Assembly (NCBI GenBank): GCA_026983775.1
Contig: JALSTK010000091.1
Span: forward strand, 1 to 58,467
Source: Calditrichia bacterium
Lineage (GTDB): Bacteria > Calditrichota > Calditrichia > Calditrichales > Calditrichaceae
Length of the DNA stretch: 58,467 bases
Direction of reading: 5' to 3'
The notes beneath the pieces were generated by a model that ran no database searches, was not told the origin of the DNA, and saw nothing but the letters and a program-made list of their open reading frames with translations. The position numbers and the translations under genes were made by a program. Shown here piece by piece: positions 35,335-44,684 of the stretch (its first letter is position 1; every line of letters begins with the position of its first letter).

Positions 35335-36594
35335 TCAGGTTTTTAATTTTTTCTTTCGGGCAGCCGGGAAAAGGATATTGTTCAAAATTAAACGATAACC
35401 GGGCGAATTTTTATGTAGTTTCAGATCGGTCGGCGGATCCCCTACACGGTGGGTATAGTCCTCGGGATCATGTCCCCCATAAAAAGTGAAGGTTCCTTTG
35501 CCCCTGTTGCCGTGAATATATTTCACTTCGTCCGTACCTTCGATTTTACCCATGATGGTCACAGAGGGTTTGATCTTTTCTTCGCGAAACATAGTGGTTT
35601 GCCCCATGAAGCCTTTAACCACATTTACATGATCCTGAGTGAGCATGGTGGGAACCGGATCGTATTTAGCCGAAAATTCGAACAAGGTGAAATAATCGGT
35701 TTCCGGATCGCGCAGTCGGGGCATGTTACTGGGGGGTACATCAATATCAGAAAATTCATAGACCGAGGGATCGGTGATCACCTTAAAATTTTGAAAGGCA
35801 AAGGTCTTACTGAAATCAAGTTTCTTCTGACAATCGGGGTCTACTCCGTCCCCATCGAAAACAGCGGCACAAATATCGGTATTTTCTGCAGCGAGTGCAA
35901 TATCAAGGGCGTCTGTGGCCGAACACATGGCAAATAAAAATCCGCCTTTTTCCACAAAGCTGCGGATTTCTTTGGCAACGGCTAATTTCTCTTTACTTAC
36001 TTTGGTAAAGCCAAGCTCGTGGGCCAGTTTTTCGGAATCCATTTGTCGTTTAATGTACCAGGGTTCGTGACGGAAGGCGGCCCAAAATTTTCCGTATTGA
36101 CCGGTAAAATCCTCATGATGCAGGTGTAACCAGTCGTAATTGTTTAGTTCGCCGGCCAGAACTTTTCGGTCATAGATACGGTCATATTTTATTTCGGCAT
36201 AGGTCATGGCCAGCGTTACCGCATCGTCCCAGGGTTGAAAACCGGGCGGAGAGTATACGGCAATTTTGGGGGCTTTTTCCAGTAGAATCTTATCCATATT
36301 ATGGCTTTCGATCTCAGCATAAATTTGATTAACGGTAGCTCCGTTTATGGTCTCGAAACTGACTCCCCGCAGGCGGCATTGGTTCTCAAAAACCGGGGTA
36401 TCCGTAAACAAAAAAGAGCCGCCGCGATAGTTCAGCAACCATTCCACGTTAATATGTTGCTGTAAAACCCAATAGGCAATACCGTACGCCTTAAGATGAT
36501 CGTTCTGTTTCAAATCCATTGGGATGAGCAAATACTGGCCGAAGGAGAAGCGCATTAATAATAGGGTCAATAAAACAGCAAGTTTAATTTTCAC
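35335..36594 (-). CDS. Exported protein of the Bacteroidota 'asparagine synthetase B-like' family
   Basis: 419 aa. A signal peptide (ending FSFGQ) is followed by YLLIPMDLKQNDHLKAYGIAYW (shortened: LIPMD, HLKAYGIAYW), which marks a family often labelled asparagine synthetase B in FCB genomes. It has neither the N-terminal Cys amidotransferase nor the ATP-binding synthetase domain of real AsnB, and is exported, so that name is almost certainly wrong. A segment near residue 220 (GGFLFAMCSATDALD) resembles the nucleophile elbow of class-I-glutaminase-like folds. The start is GTG with GGAT 8 bases upstream. It overlaps the TPR gene by 11 bases and is thus tightly coupled to it. Confidence 0.75.
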   Translation of the reverse strand: MKIKLAVLLTLLLMRFSFGQYLLIPMDLKQNDHLKAYGIAYWVLQQHINVEWLLNYRGGSFLFTDTPVFENQCRLRGVSFETINGATVNQIYAEIESHNMDKILLEKAPKIAVYSPPGFQPWDDAVTLAMTYAEIKYDRIYDRKVLAGELNNYDWLHLHHEDFTGQYGKFWAAFRHEPWYIKRQMDSEKLAHELGFTKVSKEKLAVAKEIRSFVEKGGFLFAMCSATDALDIALAAENTDICAAVFDGDGVDPDCQKKLDFSKTFAFQNFKVITDPSVYEFSDIDVPPSNMPRLRDPETDYFTLFEFSAKYDPVPTMLTQDHVNVVKGFMGQTTMFREEKIKPSVTIMGKIEGTDEVKYIHGNRGKGTFTFYGGHDPEDYTHRVGDPPTDLKLHKNSPGYRLILNNILFPAARKKKLKT

Positions 36595-38443
36595 GTTTTT
36601 TATCCTGCTCCATTTTCAGGGTTAGTTGACGGGCCCGTTCACGTGCGTCTTCTATATGAAAGCTATTGGGGTACAATAACAGAATCTGTTGATACGAATG
36701 AATGGCTTGTGCCGCCTGATTCCGGGCCTCATAAATCGTTCCCTCTAAAAAATAAGCCTGATCGAGTTCGGGATCATTTGGATAGACGGAGATCCATTCC
36801 CGAACCAGAGCAAGGGCTTTTTCCCATTTATGCAGACGCATAAGTAAGTTAACGGCATGATTGACCGCCGATACGCTTAAATCGTTTTTCAGGCGAAAAA
36901 GTTCCTCATATTTTGCGGCTGCCTGAGCATAGCGATGTTGGGCTTCCAGTAATTGGGCCTGACAAAAATGCGCCAGAGTTAAGGAATCCTGCGCATAGGA
37001 TTCGATTTCCGTTAAGCGGGATAACACATTATTAAACAAAGTGTCTGTAGGGCTGCTTGAATGGAGAATCTTGTTGAAAGCTTTTTTGGCCTGTCTGAAA
37101 TGTCCCGAGAAATAAGCATATTCGGCCAGATGATATTGGGCCTGCCTGCGGTAGGGGCCCGATTGTACTTTCAGTAGAAAGGTTCGCGCTCTGTTTAAAT
37201 CGTTTTTAAGAAAATAGGTTCGGGCCAGTTTGAGTAAAATTCGCTCTTTTTGATTCTTTTTATTCAAAGCAACACTTAAAAGCCGCTGGTATGAGACAGC
37301 CGCCTGATCCAGGTCTTCGTAATAGTTCAGGTAGATATCACCCAGCAACTCCAGGGACTCAACCCCGGTACCGCTCTTCTCACCGACTAAGGATTTTAGG
37401 AGGGTAACGGCACGGTGGGTTAGTTTCTGGCTTTTTTCTGAATTTGCTTGCCGGTTACCGGCTTTCTTTCCCGCTAAATAGTATTCTTTGGCCAGCGCAT
37501 AGCGAAGAGCAGAAGTTGTTTCCCGGTTGAATTTCTTTTGAAGCAGGTTCCGGTAGGCCAGGATGGCAAAATCATGGGCACCGTTTTGCGATGCCTGACG
37601 GGCAAAGCGCGACAGATAGTTTTCCCTGGGAAAATGTTTATCCAGGGATTTATATAAGTTGAAGGCCTGTTCAAACTGTTTAGCCCGGACGTACATTTCA
37701 GCCAGTAGTTCGGATAAACCCTGATCCACCGGTTTGTGCCGATTCGTAAAGTCCCGAAGGGCCGTGACAATCCGACCGGTAGCCTGATCATCCCTGGCCA
37801 TTGCCATCAATTGGGAACGTATGTATAATTTTTGTCTTCTATCGGAAAGATAATACATCAGGTAATTGGACACGGCCTGTTCGTAATCCAGCTGTGCACG
37901 ATACAGCATACCCAACTCACGGTAAATGGAATGTTCCTTCGGGAATTTATTTAGCGCCTGCCGGTAAACTTTGATTGCTTGCTCATAAAGGCGAACTTCG
38001 ATCATGGCCGAGGCCACAAGCCGGTAATTGATCAGAGTCTGCGGTTTGTGCTGAATTACGTTCTGCCACATGGCCAGGGCCCGCTCCTTTTGATCGCTCA
38101 GATAAAGAGCACTACCTAATTTTATTTTATAGAAAACAAGATTCGGAGAATAACGAATCAGTTCACTGAAAAAATCGGCCATTTCTTTGTAACGGTGTAA
38201 TTGCCGATAACTCTTCTCAATACCGCCGATGATAAGCGGAGAGCGGTTACCTTTGCGAAATAATTGCAAATACACGTTCAGGGCGGCTTCGTAACTTCCC
38301 ACCCGTTCCAGAGACCGGGCATATTTTAACTGATTATTATTGCTCTGGGCCAGAGAGGGCGGCGGGACGGCAAAGAGTACAAGCAAGACCAGGGTACAGA
38401 AAATGATACCTATCGAAGCCGTTGCGCGCCTTTTTTTATACAT
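36584..38443 (-). CDS. TPR-repeat exported protein
   Basis: 619 aa. A basic N-terminus (MYKKRRA) and hydrophobic signal ending in SLAQS lead into about fifteen tetratricopeptide-like repeats that fill the protein, for example YEAALNVYLQLFRKG, YEQAIKVYRQALNKFP and AAQAIHSYQQILLLYP. It is probably a periplasmic scaffold. The frame is open to an ATG at 38476, but the ATG at 38443 places the signal at the N-terminus and overlaps hemW by 8 bases. It is followed at once by the exported AsnB-like gene, so the two products may act together. Confidence 0.82.
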   Translation of the reverse strand: MYKKRRATASIGIIFCTLVLLVLFAVPPPSLAQSNNNQLKYARSLERVGSYEAALNVYLQLFRKGNRSPLIIGGIEKSYRQLHRYKEMADFFSELIRYSPNLVFYKIKLGSALYLSDQKERALAMWQNVIQHKPQTLINYRLVASAMIEVRLYEQAIKVYRQALNKFPKEHSIYRELGMLYRAQLDYEQAVSNYLMYYLSDRRQKLYIRSQLMAMARDDQATGRIVTALRDFTNRHKPVDQGLSELLAEMYVRAKQFEQAFNLYKSLDKHFPRENYLSRFARQASQNGAHDFAILAYRNLLQKKFNRETTSALRYALAKEYYLAGKKAGNRQANSEKSQKLTHRAVTLLKSLVGEKSGTGVESLELLGDIYLNYYEDLDQAAVSYQRLLSVALNKKNQKERILLKLARTYFLKNDLNRARTFLLKVQSGPYRRQAQYHLAEYAYFSGHFRQAKKAFNKILHSSSPTDTLFNNVLSRLTEIESYAQDSLTLAHFCQAQLLEAQHRYAQAAAKYEELFRLKNDLSVSAVNHAVNLLMRLHKWEKALALVREWISVYPNDPELDQAYFLEGTIYEARNQAAQAIHSYQQILLLYPNSFHIEDARERARQLTLKMEQDKKREN

Positions 38444-39602
38444 GAGGATCGGCCCAAAATTGAGATAAAATTTCATCGCTGATAAATAAACCTTTCTGGG
38501 TTAAACGAAAATGGTCTCTCTTTTGTTCGGCTAAATTATGATCCAGCAAAGGCGTGATGATCGTTTCGTAACGATTCAGGAAAGAATGCCTGAATTGTTG
38601 TTCGAACATAGCCAGATCGATTCCATTATAGGTTCGTAATCCTAAAAAGATATGTTCGAATTCCCGGGTATGCGCATCGATTCGCTCGGAAAAAACGCGC
38701 GGCAATCGGCGATTCTGTACCATTTGATGGTACTGTTTTACAGAGCGAACATTACCCCGGCGTTCTTCATCCCAGTAGGAATGGGCGGCAGGTCCCAGAC
38801 CAAGGTAAGGAGTATGCGTCCAGTATTTGTAATTATGGCGGGATATAAATTGCTCATTTCGGGCATAATTGGATATTTCGTAAGGCAAGAAACCGGCTTC
38901 TCTTAAATATTCCACAGTTGCTTCAAAAAAACGTGCTTCATCGTCCGGATTTTTAGGAATGATTTTTCCCGCTTTCATCCGGTTGAAAAAGGGAGTTCCC
39001 TGCTCGAAGATCAGATTATACGCAGACAGATGCTCGGGATGGAAAGATAAGGCCATTCGTAAATTTTCCAGCCAATCATTCTTACTTTGACCGGGCAGGG
39101 CGAAAATCAGATCCAGACTTAAATTTCGGAATCCGGCCTGGCGGGCCATCTCAATGGCCTGAATTGCTTCCTGCCGGTCATGAATTCTGCCTAAGAATTG
39201 TAACTCCCGGTTTATAAAGCTCTGGATACCTAAACTGAGACGGTTGATTCCTGTCTGACGATAAGCTTTTAATCGTGGTAAATCAATGGTCCCCGGATTT
39301 GCTTCCAGAGTAATTTCGACGGTTGCGCTAAAAGAAAAGGTATGGTAAAGGGCGATCAGAATAGTTTCGATCTCCCGGACAGTCAGCAACGACGGGGTTC
39401 CACCGCCAAAATAGATCGTGTCAAACGGAGCCTTTTGTTTTACACTTCCGGCAATTAGGGCAATTTCTTTTAGGATATCGTCTACGAAATGATCCCGGTA
39501 TTCTGAATCGACCACCGAATAAAAATCACAATAAGGGCATTTCTTTTGACAAAAAGGAATATGCAGGTAAATGCCGGGATTGGAACTGATATTTGCTGCC
39601 AT
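38436..39602 (-). CDS. hemW: Radical SAM heme chaperone HemW
   Basis: 388 aa. The radical SAM cluster motif CQKKCPYC (Cys18, Cys22, Cys25) lies after YLHIPF. The HemW-type FGGGTPSLL and LDLIFALPGQ segments and the C-terminal HemW domain (LGLRTYNGIDL) follow. HemW-type CxxxCxxCxF proteins deliver heme to membrane proteins and were formerly annotated as oxygen-independent coproporphyrinogen oxidase. The motif, length and position after lepA-lepB agree with HemW rather than HemN. It starts 14 bases after lepB. Confidence 0.93.
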   Translation of the reverse strand: MAANISSNPGIYLHIPFCQKKCPYCDFYSVVDSEYRDHFVDDILKEIALIAGSVKQKAPFDTIYFGGGTPSLLTVREIETILIALYHTFSFSATVEITLEANPGTIDLPRLKAYRQTGINRLSLGIQSFINRELQFLGRIHDRQEAIQAIEMARQAGFRNLSLDLIFALPGQSKNDWLENLRMALSFHPEHLSAYNLIFEQGTPFFNRMKAGKIIPKNPDDEARFFEATVEYLREAGFLPYEISNYARNEQFISRHNYKYWTHTPYLGLGPAAHSYWDEERRGNVRSVKQYHQMVQNRRLPRVFSERIDAHTREFEHIFLGLRTYNGIDLAMFEQQFRHSFLNRYETIITPLLDHNLAEQKRDHFRLTQKGLFISDEILSQFWADPHV

Positions 39603-39616
39603 GAGATTGCACGTAC

Positions 39617-40318
39617 TTATCGGATCACCTGACCGATACGGCCAAAGCGAATTTTACTGAAGAATCGACTCCAGGGCAAATTGTGATTCCATGAAAAATA
39701 GATGATCAGGGCCTGCCCTACGATCTCACTATGATCTACAAATCCCCAGATGCGGCTGTCGGCGCTGTTGTCGCGATTATCACCCATCGCCCAATATTTA
39801 CCGGGAGGAATGGTTATGGGGCCATAATTATCCCGGCTGCCGAGATGGCGGAATGTGGGGAAAGTGTATCGTCCCTCGCCTCGTTTAAAGATACGGGGAT
39901 CAATATATTTGGAAAAAGGCGGCTGAGGAAAAGGTTTGCCATCCACAAACACTTTTTTATCAATCACCTCCACGGTCTGACCGCCGATGGCAATACAGCG
40001 TTTAATATAATCCAGACTGTGGTCCAGCGGATAGTGGAAAATAATTACATCGTAGGGCTTAGGATCGTGCAGGGCCGGAAAGCGATACCAGGGGATGTCG
40101 AAGCCGATCTTCGTGTAGGGTATACCGATCCAGTCCGGAGTGCGCATTCCGTAATTAAATTTATTGACCAATAAAAAATCGCCCACCAGCAGTGTGTTTT
40201 CCATGGATGAGGTGGGGATGGTGTAAGCCTGAATAATGAATTGGCGGATGATTAAGGCTGCGATCAGAGCGGTGAATAATCCTTCCGTAAATTTTTTATA
40301 GCGTTTTTTTGATTCCAC
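39617..40318 (-). CDS. lepB: Signal peptidase I
   Basis: 233 aa membrane protease that removes Sec and Tat signal peptides. One N-terminal membrane segment (about 14-30) leads to the catalytic serine in TSSMEN (Ser38). The lysine base is Lys106 in YIKRCIAIGG, and the box E motif GDNRDNSADSR lies near residue 190. The start codon is GTG with AAGGAT 8 bases upstream. It is 10 bases downstream of lepA, the common lepA-lepB order. Confidence 0.95.
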   Translation of the reverse strand: MESKKRYKKFTEGLFTALIAALIIRQFIIQAYTIPTSSMENTLLVGDFLLVNKFNYGMRTPDWIGIPYTKIGFDIPWYRFPALHDPKPYDVIIFHYPLDHSLDYIKRCIAIGGQTVEVIDKKVFVDGKPFPQPPFSKYIDPRIFKRGEGRYTFPTFRHLGSRDNYGPITIPPGKYWAMGDNRDNSADSRIWGFVDHSEIVGQALIIYFSWNHNLPWSRFFSKIRFGRIGQVIR

Positions 40319-40328
40319 GGTCTTATCC

Positions 40329-42137
40329 TTATTTCTTATCGGTTTCCATCGAGAGTACGGCCAGAAATGCTTGCTGAGGGATATTTACCCGGCCGACTTG
40401 TTTCATACGCTTTTTACCTTCTTTTTGTTTCTCTAATAATTTTCGTTTCCGCGAGATATCCCCGCCGTAACATTTGGCAGTTACATTTTTGCGCAGGGCT
40501 TTTACCGTCTGACGGGAAATGATTTTGGTTCCGATTGCAGCCTGGATGATGACCTCGAACATCTGACGGGGAATGAGTTCTTTCAGATGTCGGCAGAGCC
40601 TTTGTCCCATTTCATAAGCCTTATCGATGTGGACAATTGTAGACAGAGCGTCCAGCGGTTCACCGTTTATCAAAATGTCTAATTTAATCATTTTGCTTTC
40701 GCGATATTGGTCAAACTCATAGTCAAACGATGCATAGCCGCGGGTTACCGATTTCAATTTATCATAAAAATCAAAAATAACTTCGGACAAGGGAAAGAAA
40801 AATTGCATATCGGCCCGGGACGGATCGATATATTCCGTTGTTTTAAAAATAGCCCTTTTTTCGGTACTTAGTTTCATAATGGCCCCGATGTATTCGGGAG
40901 GGGTGATGATTTGGGCAAAAATATAAGGTTCTTCAATAGATACGATTGTAACCGGGTCCGGAAAATCCGCCGGATTATCGATTTCAACGGTTCGACCATT
41001 GGTCAGGTTTATTTTAAAAACCACATTGGGTACGGTATTGATGATGGATAGATCAAATTCCCGCTCTAAACGCTCATGAACAATTTCCATGTGCAAAAGG
41101 CCTAAAAAGCCTACCCGGAATCCGAATCCAAGGGCTTTCGAAGTTTCCGGTTCATAGGTAAGAGCCGAATCGTTCAGAGCTAATTTATCCAGGGCTTCGC
41201 GTAAGTTTTCAAAGTCCTCGGTAACCACAGGATAGAGGCCGGAAAAAACCATAGGCTTTACTTCTTTGTATCCGGGAAGAGGTTGATCCGCACCGTCTTT
41301 AGCATGGGTTACCGTATCACCGACGCGCGTATCCTGTACATTTTTTGCTCCGGACACCAGATAACCCACTTCCCCGGCAGTAAGCTGATTAACCGCTTCG
41401 CGTTTTAATTTAAGGATGCCGATCTCTTCGGCCAGGAACGAACGGCGCGTATTAAAGAAGCGGATGGAATCATTTTTATTGAGTCGGCCGTTGAAAATCC
41501 TGATGTAACTGATGGCGCCCCGGTAAGGGTCGAATATCGAATCAAAAATAAGAGCCTGTAATTTCCCATCGGGATCGCCCTGGGGAGGGGGTATGTGGCG
41601 GATGATGGCTTCTAACAGGGCATCGACTCCCTGGCCGGTTTTACCGCTAACCAGTAATATTTCTTCTTCCCCGCATCCGAGCAGTTCAACAATTTGGTGG
41701 GTAACCACATCGATCTGGGCACTGGGCAGGTCGATTTTATTAATAACCGGAATAATTTGTAAGTCATTTTCAATGGCCATATATAAATTACTGATGGTCT
41801 GGGCTTCGATCCCCTGGGCGGCATCGACCACCAGCAAAGCACCCTCGGCAGCAGCCAGACTGCGGGAAACCTCATAGCTAAAATCCACGTGTCCCGGGGT
41901 GTCAATCAGATTAAAAATATATTCATGGCCGTCCCGTGCTTTATAGTGCATGCGGATGGCATGTGATTTAATGGTAATACCGCGTTCTCTTTCCAAATCC
42001 ATATCATCCAGTACCTGGTCCTTTAGTTCCCGCTGGGAGATGGTATGGGTTTGCTCGAGCAGACGGTCGGCCAAAGTGGATTTACCATGATCGATATGAG
42101 CGATAATACAAAAATTGCGTATATATTGTTGCTGCAT
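40329..42137 (-). CDS. lepA: Elongation factor 4 (LepA GTPase)
   Basis: 602 aa ribosome-associated translational GTPase. The G1 motif [14 protein letters not shown] lies near the N-terminus, with DTPGH (G3), NKID (G4), and the LepA-specific C-terminal domain ending in [16 protein letters not shown]. Length is standard. It heads a six-gene minus-strand run with very short gaps and overlaps (lepA, lepB, hemW, TPR, AsnB-like, yjbQ). An AAGGG ribosome site precedes the ATG. Confidence 0.97.
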   Translation of the reverse strand: MQQQYIRNFCIIAHIDHGKSTLADRLLEQTHTISQRELKDQVLDDMDLERERGITIKSHAIRMHYKARDGHEYIFNLIDTPGHVDFSYEVSRSLAAAEGALLVVDAAQGIEAQTISNLYMAIENDLQIIPVINKIDLPSAQIDVVTHQIVELLGCGEEEILLVSGKTGQGVDALLEAIIRHIPPPQGDPDGKLQALIFDSIFDPYRGAISYIRIFNGRLNKNDSIRFFNTRRSFLAEEIGILKLKREAVNQLTAGEVGYLVSGAKNVQDTRVGDTVTHAKDGADQPLPGYKEVKPMVFSGLYPVVTEDFENLREALDKLALNDSALTYEPETSKALGFGFRVGFLGLLHMEIVHERLEREFDLSIINTVPNVVFKINLTNGRTVEIDNPADFPDPVTIVSIEEPYIFAQIITPPEYIGAIMKLSTEKRAIFKTTEYIDPSRADMQFFFPLSEVIFDFYDKLKSVTRGYASFDYEFDQYRESKMIKLDILINGEPLDALSTIVHIDKAYEMGQRLCRHLKELIPRQMFEVIIQAAIGTKIISRQTVKALRKNVTAKCYGGDISRKRKLLEKQKEGKKRMKQVGRVNIPQQAFLAVLSMETDKK

Positions 42138-42301
42138 GATGCCCTTGTTAATTTAAAATTTTTAAGATACCGAATACTTAGATTAAAAGCAATTTCCGAA
42201 GATCGTTGCCAGAGGGTTGAATTGCCTCGTTTTTTAGTGATATAGACCACATGTTTCAAAAATATTTAGGGTTAATTTTTGGCTCTACAAAGCGCATAAA
42301 C

Positions 42302-42329
42302 TTGACTTTATTTATTTTAGCTTTAAATT
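42302..42329 (+). promoter_or_regulatory. Candidate promoter of uppS
   Basis: TTGACT (42302-42307) and TAAATT (42324-42329) are 16 bases apart; transcription would start near 42336, about 28 bases before the GTG. Confidence 0.5.
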
Positions 42330-42363
42330 TAGCAAGTTTATTCAAATTATGTAATGAGGAATC

Positions 42364-43137
42364 GTGAATTACCAGGAAAAATTTGATCAACTAAGACAGC
42401 ATACGGGTCTGCCCAAGCACATCGGTATGATCATGGACGGTAATGGCCGTTGGGCCAAGTCCCGCGGATTGCCGAGAGTAGCCGGGCACAATGAAGGTGT
42501 TAATTCTGTCCAGGAAATTGTTGAAGTCTGCGGTGAGTTGGGTATCGATTATCTGACGATTTACACTTTTTCCGAAGAGAACTGGAAACGGCCCAGTTGG
42601 GAAGTTGCTTCCTTAATGCAGTTACTGGTTACCACCATCAATAAGCAGATAGAACGTCTGATGAAACAAAATGTGCGGATTCGTACCATCGGCCATCTTA
42701 ATAAATTGCCGGAGATCGCGCGTAGAGCCATGCAATCCGCAGTGAAACGTACTCAAAATAACACCGGTTTGAATTTGAATGTTGCTCTTAGTTACGGTGG
42801 ACGTCAGGAAATTGTAGATGTAATGAAACACCTGGGTCAGCAGATAAAAGAGGGTGTGATCCAGCCGCAGTCAATTTCCGAAGAAACTATCAGTCGCTTG
42901 TTGTCTACCAGTGGTCAGCCTGATCCGGATCTGATTATCCGCACCGGCGGAGAGCGCCGCATCAGTAATTTTTTGCTGTGGCAGATTGCCTATGCAGAAA
43001 TTTATATTACTCCCACTCCCTGGCCTGAATTTCGCAAACCCCATTTAATCGATGCCGTATGGGATTTTATCCATCGTGAACGGCGCTATGGCATGGTAAG
43101 CGAACAATTAAATGCTCAGAAGGTCTCCTCCAAATAA
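42364..43137 (+). CDS. uppS: Isoprenyl transferase / undecaprenyl diphosphate synthase
   Basis: 257 aa cis-prenyltransferase making undecaprenyl diphosphate, the carrier for cell-wall and surface glycans. Signatures are IGMIMDGNGRWAKSRG with catalytic Asp25, the FSEENWKRP motif, and IRTGGERRISNFLLWQIAYAE near residue 200 (split here as RTGGERRISNF and WQIAYAE). The start codon is GTG with an AGGA site just upstream; the ATG at 42354 is out of frame. It feeds lipid carrier to pathways represented elsewhere in this window (PBP1A, GtrB/YfhO). Confidence 0.96.
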   Translation: MNYQEKFDQLRQHTGLPKHIGMIMDGNGRWAKSRGLPRVAGHNEGVNSVQEIVEVCGELGIDYLTIYTFSEENWKRPSWEVASLMQLLVTTINKQIERLMKQNVRIRTIGHLNKLPEIARRAMQSAVKRTQNNTGLNLNVALSYGGRQEIVDVMKHLGQQIKEGVIQPQSISEETISRLLSTSGQPDPDLIIRTGGERRISNFLLWQIAYAEIYITPTPWPEFRKPHLIDAVWDFIHRERRYGMVSEQLNAQKVSSK

Positions 43138-43253
43138 GAATGAACCGACTCTCGATTACTGATTTAAGGAATTACTCTACACGGGTGAAGGAATCATTTT
43201 GTCATCCGGTTCTTTTGGAAAGGTCTGTTTTTCCTGCCTGAAAAGTCTGAATT

Positions 43254-44531
43254 ATGCCAACCTATGACCGAATAATTGCCGAATTATATGATCTGCAACA
43301 ATTTGCGATCAAGCTGGGCCTCGAAAATATCCGGATTCTTTGTTCTGCTTTGGATCAGCCGCAATTCGCCTTTCCGGTCATCCATCTGGCGGGTACGAAT
43401 GGAAAGGGTTCCACCGCTTTTTTTATTGCAGAATTGTTACAACAAAGCGGCCTGGATGTGGGCCTGTTTACCAGCCCCCATTTAACGGATTTCAGGGAAC
43501 GGATTCGGGTGAACGGCTCTTATATTGAAAAAGATTATATCAGAGAGTTCTGGCAAGAGATGAAGCCCCTCATCTTACAACGTAAGGCCACTTTTTTCGA
43601 TACCACGACCGCTCTGGGGCTGGCTTATTTTCGCCATAAAAAGGTGGATGTGGCTGTGATTGAAACCGGCCTGGGGGGAAGACTGGACTCAACCAACATT
43701 GTTCAGGCGGAGCGTACCGTGATTACGCCCGTGCAATTGGACCATCAAAAGCAATTGGGACATCGGCTTAGCGAGATAGCTGCGGAAAAAGCCGGGATCA
43801 TCAAAGCGCAGGCCACGGTCTATTCAGCCAGGCAAGAAACACAAGTACTGCCGATTCTTAAAGAGAGAGCCCGTATCGGAAAAGAGTGGAAATATCTCCC
43901 CGATTGGCTGGATATTGAAATCAGGGAAAGCCATTTGGATGGAATGGTATTTAACTGGACCGATCGCAGGACCAAGCGAACGATAGCCGGTTTGCGTTCG
44001 GCCCAGTGCGCCCCTTTTCAGGTGGAAAACATCGCCCTGGCCTATCTGGTATCCAGCGATTTTTTATATCAAGTGCATCGATCCTTGGATGAAGATCGTC
44101 TACGAACTGTACTTTCAAAAAAACAGTGGCCCGGCCGCCTGACAACCGTCCAAAGGGAACCACGGGTTATTTTCGACGTTAGCCATAATTTACAGGGCAT
44201 CGAACGAAGTACGGAATTCGTGCTTTCCATGCTAAAAGGGAAAAAACTGTTTTTACTGATGGGTTTGGTAGACGATAAAAATCATGAACAAATTGTTGGC
44301 TATCTTTCATCCCGTGTCGATCGGATAGTTGTCACCGAACCGCAAACACATCGCCGTCTTTCCGGAGAAGTTTTGGCTGCCGCTTTTAAGGAGAAGGGTA
44401 AATCCGTTATTTTAATTAAAGATTTGCAGGCAGCGTACGAAAGTTGTTTAAAAGAACAAAAAGCGGATGAATGGTTGCTTGTAATGGGCAGCCACTATTT
44501 AATCGGTCCTCTAATGAAAAAAATAAATTAA
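43254..44531 (+). CDS. folC: Bifunctional folylpolyglutamate/dihydrofolate synthase
   Basis: 425 aa ATP-dependent ligase of the Mur-ligase superfamily that adds glutamate to dihydropteroate and to folates. The P-loop LAGTNGKGSTAFF lies near residue 47, followed by FTSPHL, FFDTTTALGLAYF, ETGLGGRLDSTN and the C-terminal ligase domain with DVSHN. It starts 116 bases after uppS with no visible terminator between them, so the two may share a transcript. The ribosome site is weak. accD, which often neighbours folC, is absent. Confidence 0.95.
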   Translation: MPTYDRIIAELYDLQQFAIKLGLENIRILCSALDQPQFAFPVIHLAGTNGKGSTAFFIAELLQQSGLDVGLFTSPHLTDFRERIRVNGSYIEKDYIREFWQEMKPLILQRKATFFDTTTALGLAYFRHKKVDVAVIETGLGGRLDSTNIVQAERTVITPVQLDHQKQLGHRLSEIAAEKAGIIKAQATVYSARQETQVLPILKERARIGKEWKYLPDWLDIEIRESHLDGMVFNWTDRRTKRTIAGLRSAQCAPFQVENIALAYLVSSDFLYQVHRSLDEDRLRTVLSKKQWPGRLTTVQREPRVIFDVSHNLQGIERSTEFVLSMLKGKKLFLLMGLVDDKNHEQIVGYLSSRVDRIVVTEPQTHRRLSGEVLAAAFKEKGKSVILIKDLQAAYESCLKEQKADEWLLVMGSHYLIGPLMKKIN

Positions 44532-44532
44532 T

Positions 44533-44561
44533 TTGACATGTTTTTTTGGGAAGAGTAAATT
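44533..44561 (+). promoter_or_regulatory. Sigma70-type promoter of rho
   Basis: A consensus TTGACA (44533-44538) and TAAATT (44556-44561) with 17-base spacing start immediately after the folC stop. They predict a leader of about 115 bases before rho, long enough for autogenous control. Confidence 0.7.
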
Positions 44562-44684
44562 ACATTAAATTAATTCTATTAGTGCGGTACCATTTTACAT
44601 TCCCCGTAATTAGTATCGTTTCTTTTAAATCATCTTATTTGCCTGCTATGCATTTTACCGAATTTCAACATATGGGGTTTTATC

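Noticed and set aside
35335-36594. Naming this gene asnB
   Set aside because: It is exported and lacks both the glutaminase and synthetase domains of asparagine synthetase.
38436-39602. Naming this gene hemN (coproporphyrinogen oxidase)
   Set aside because: The CxxxCxxC motif context, length and lepA-lepB linkage fit the heme chaperone HemW.
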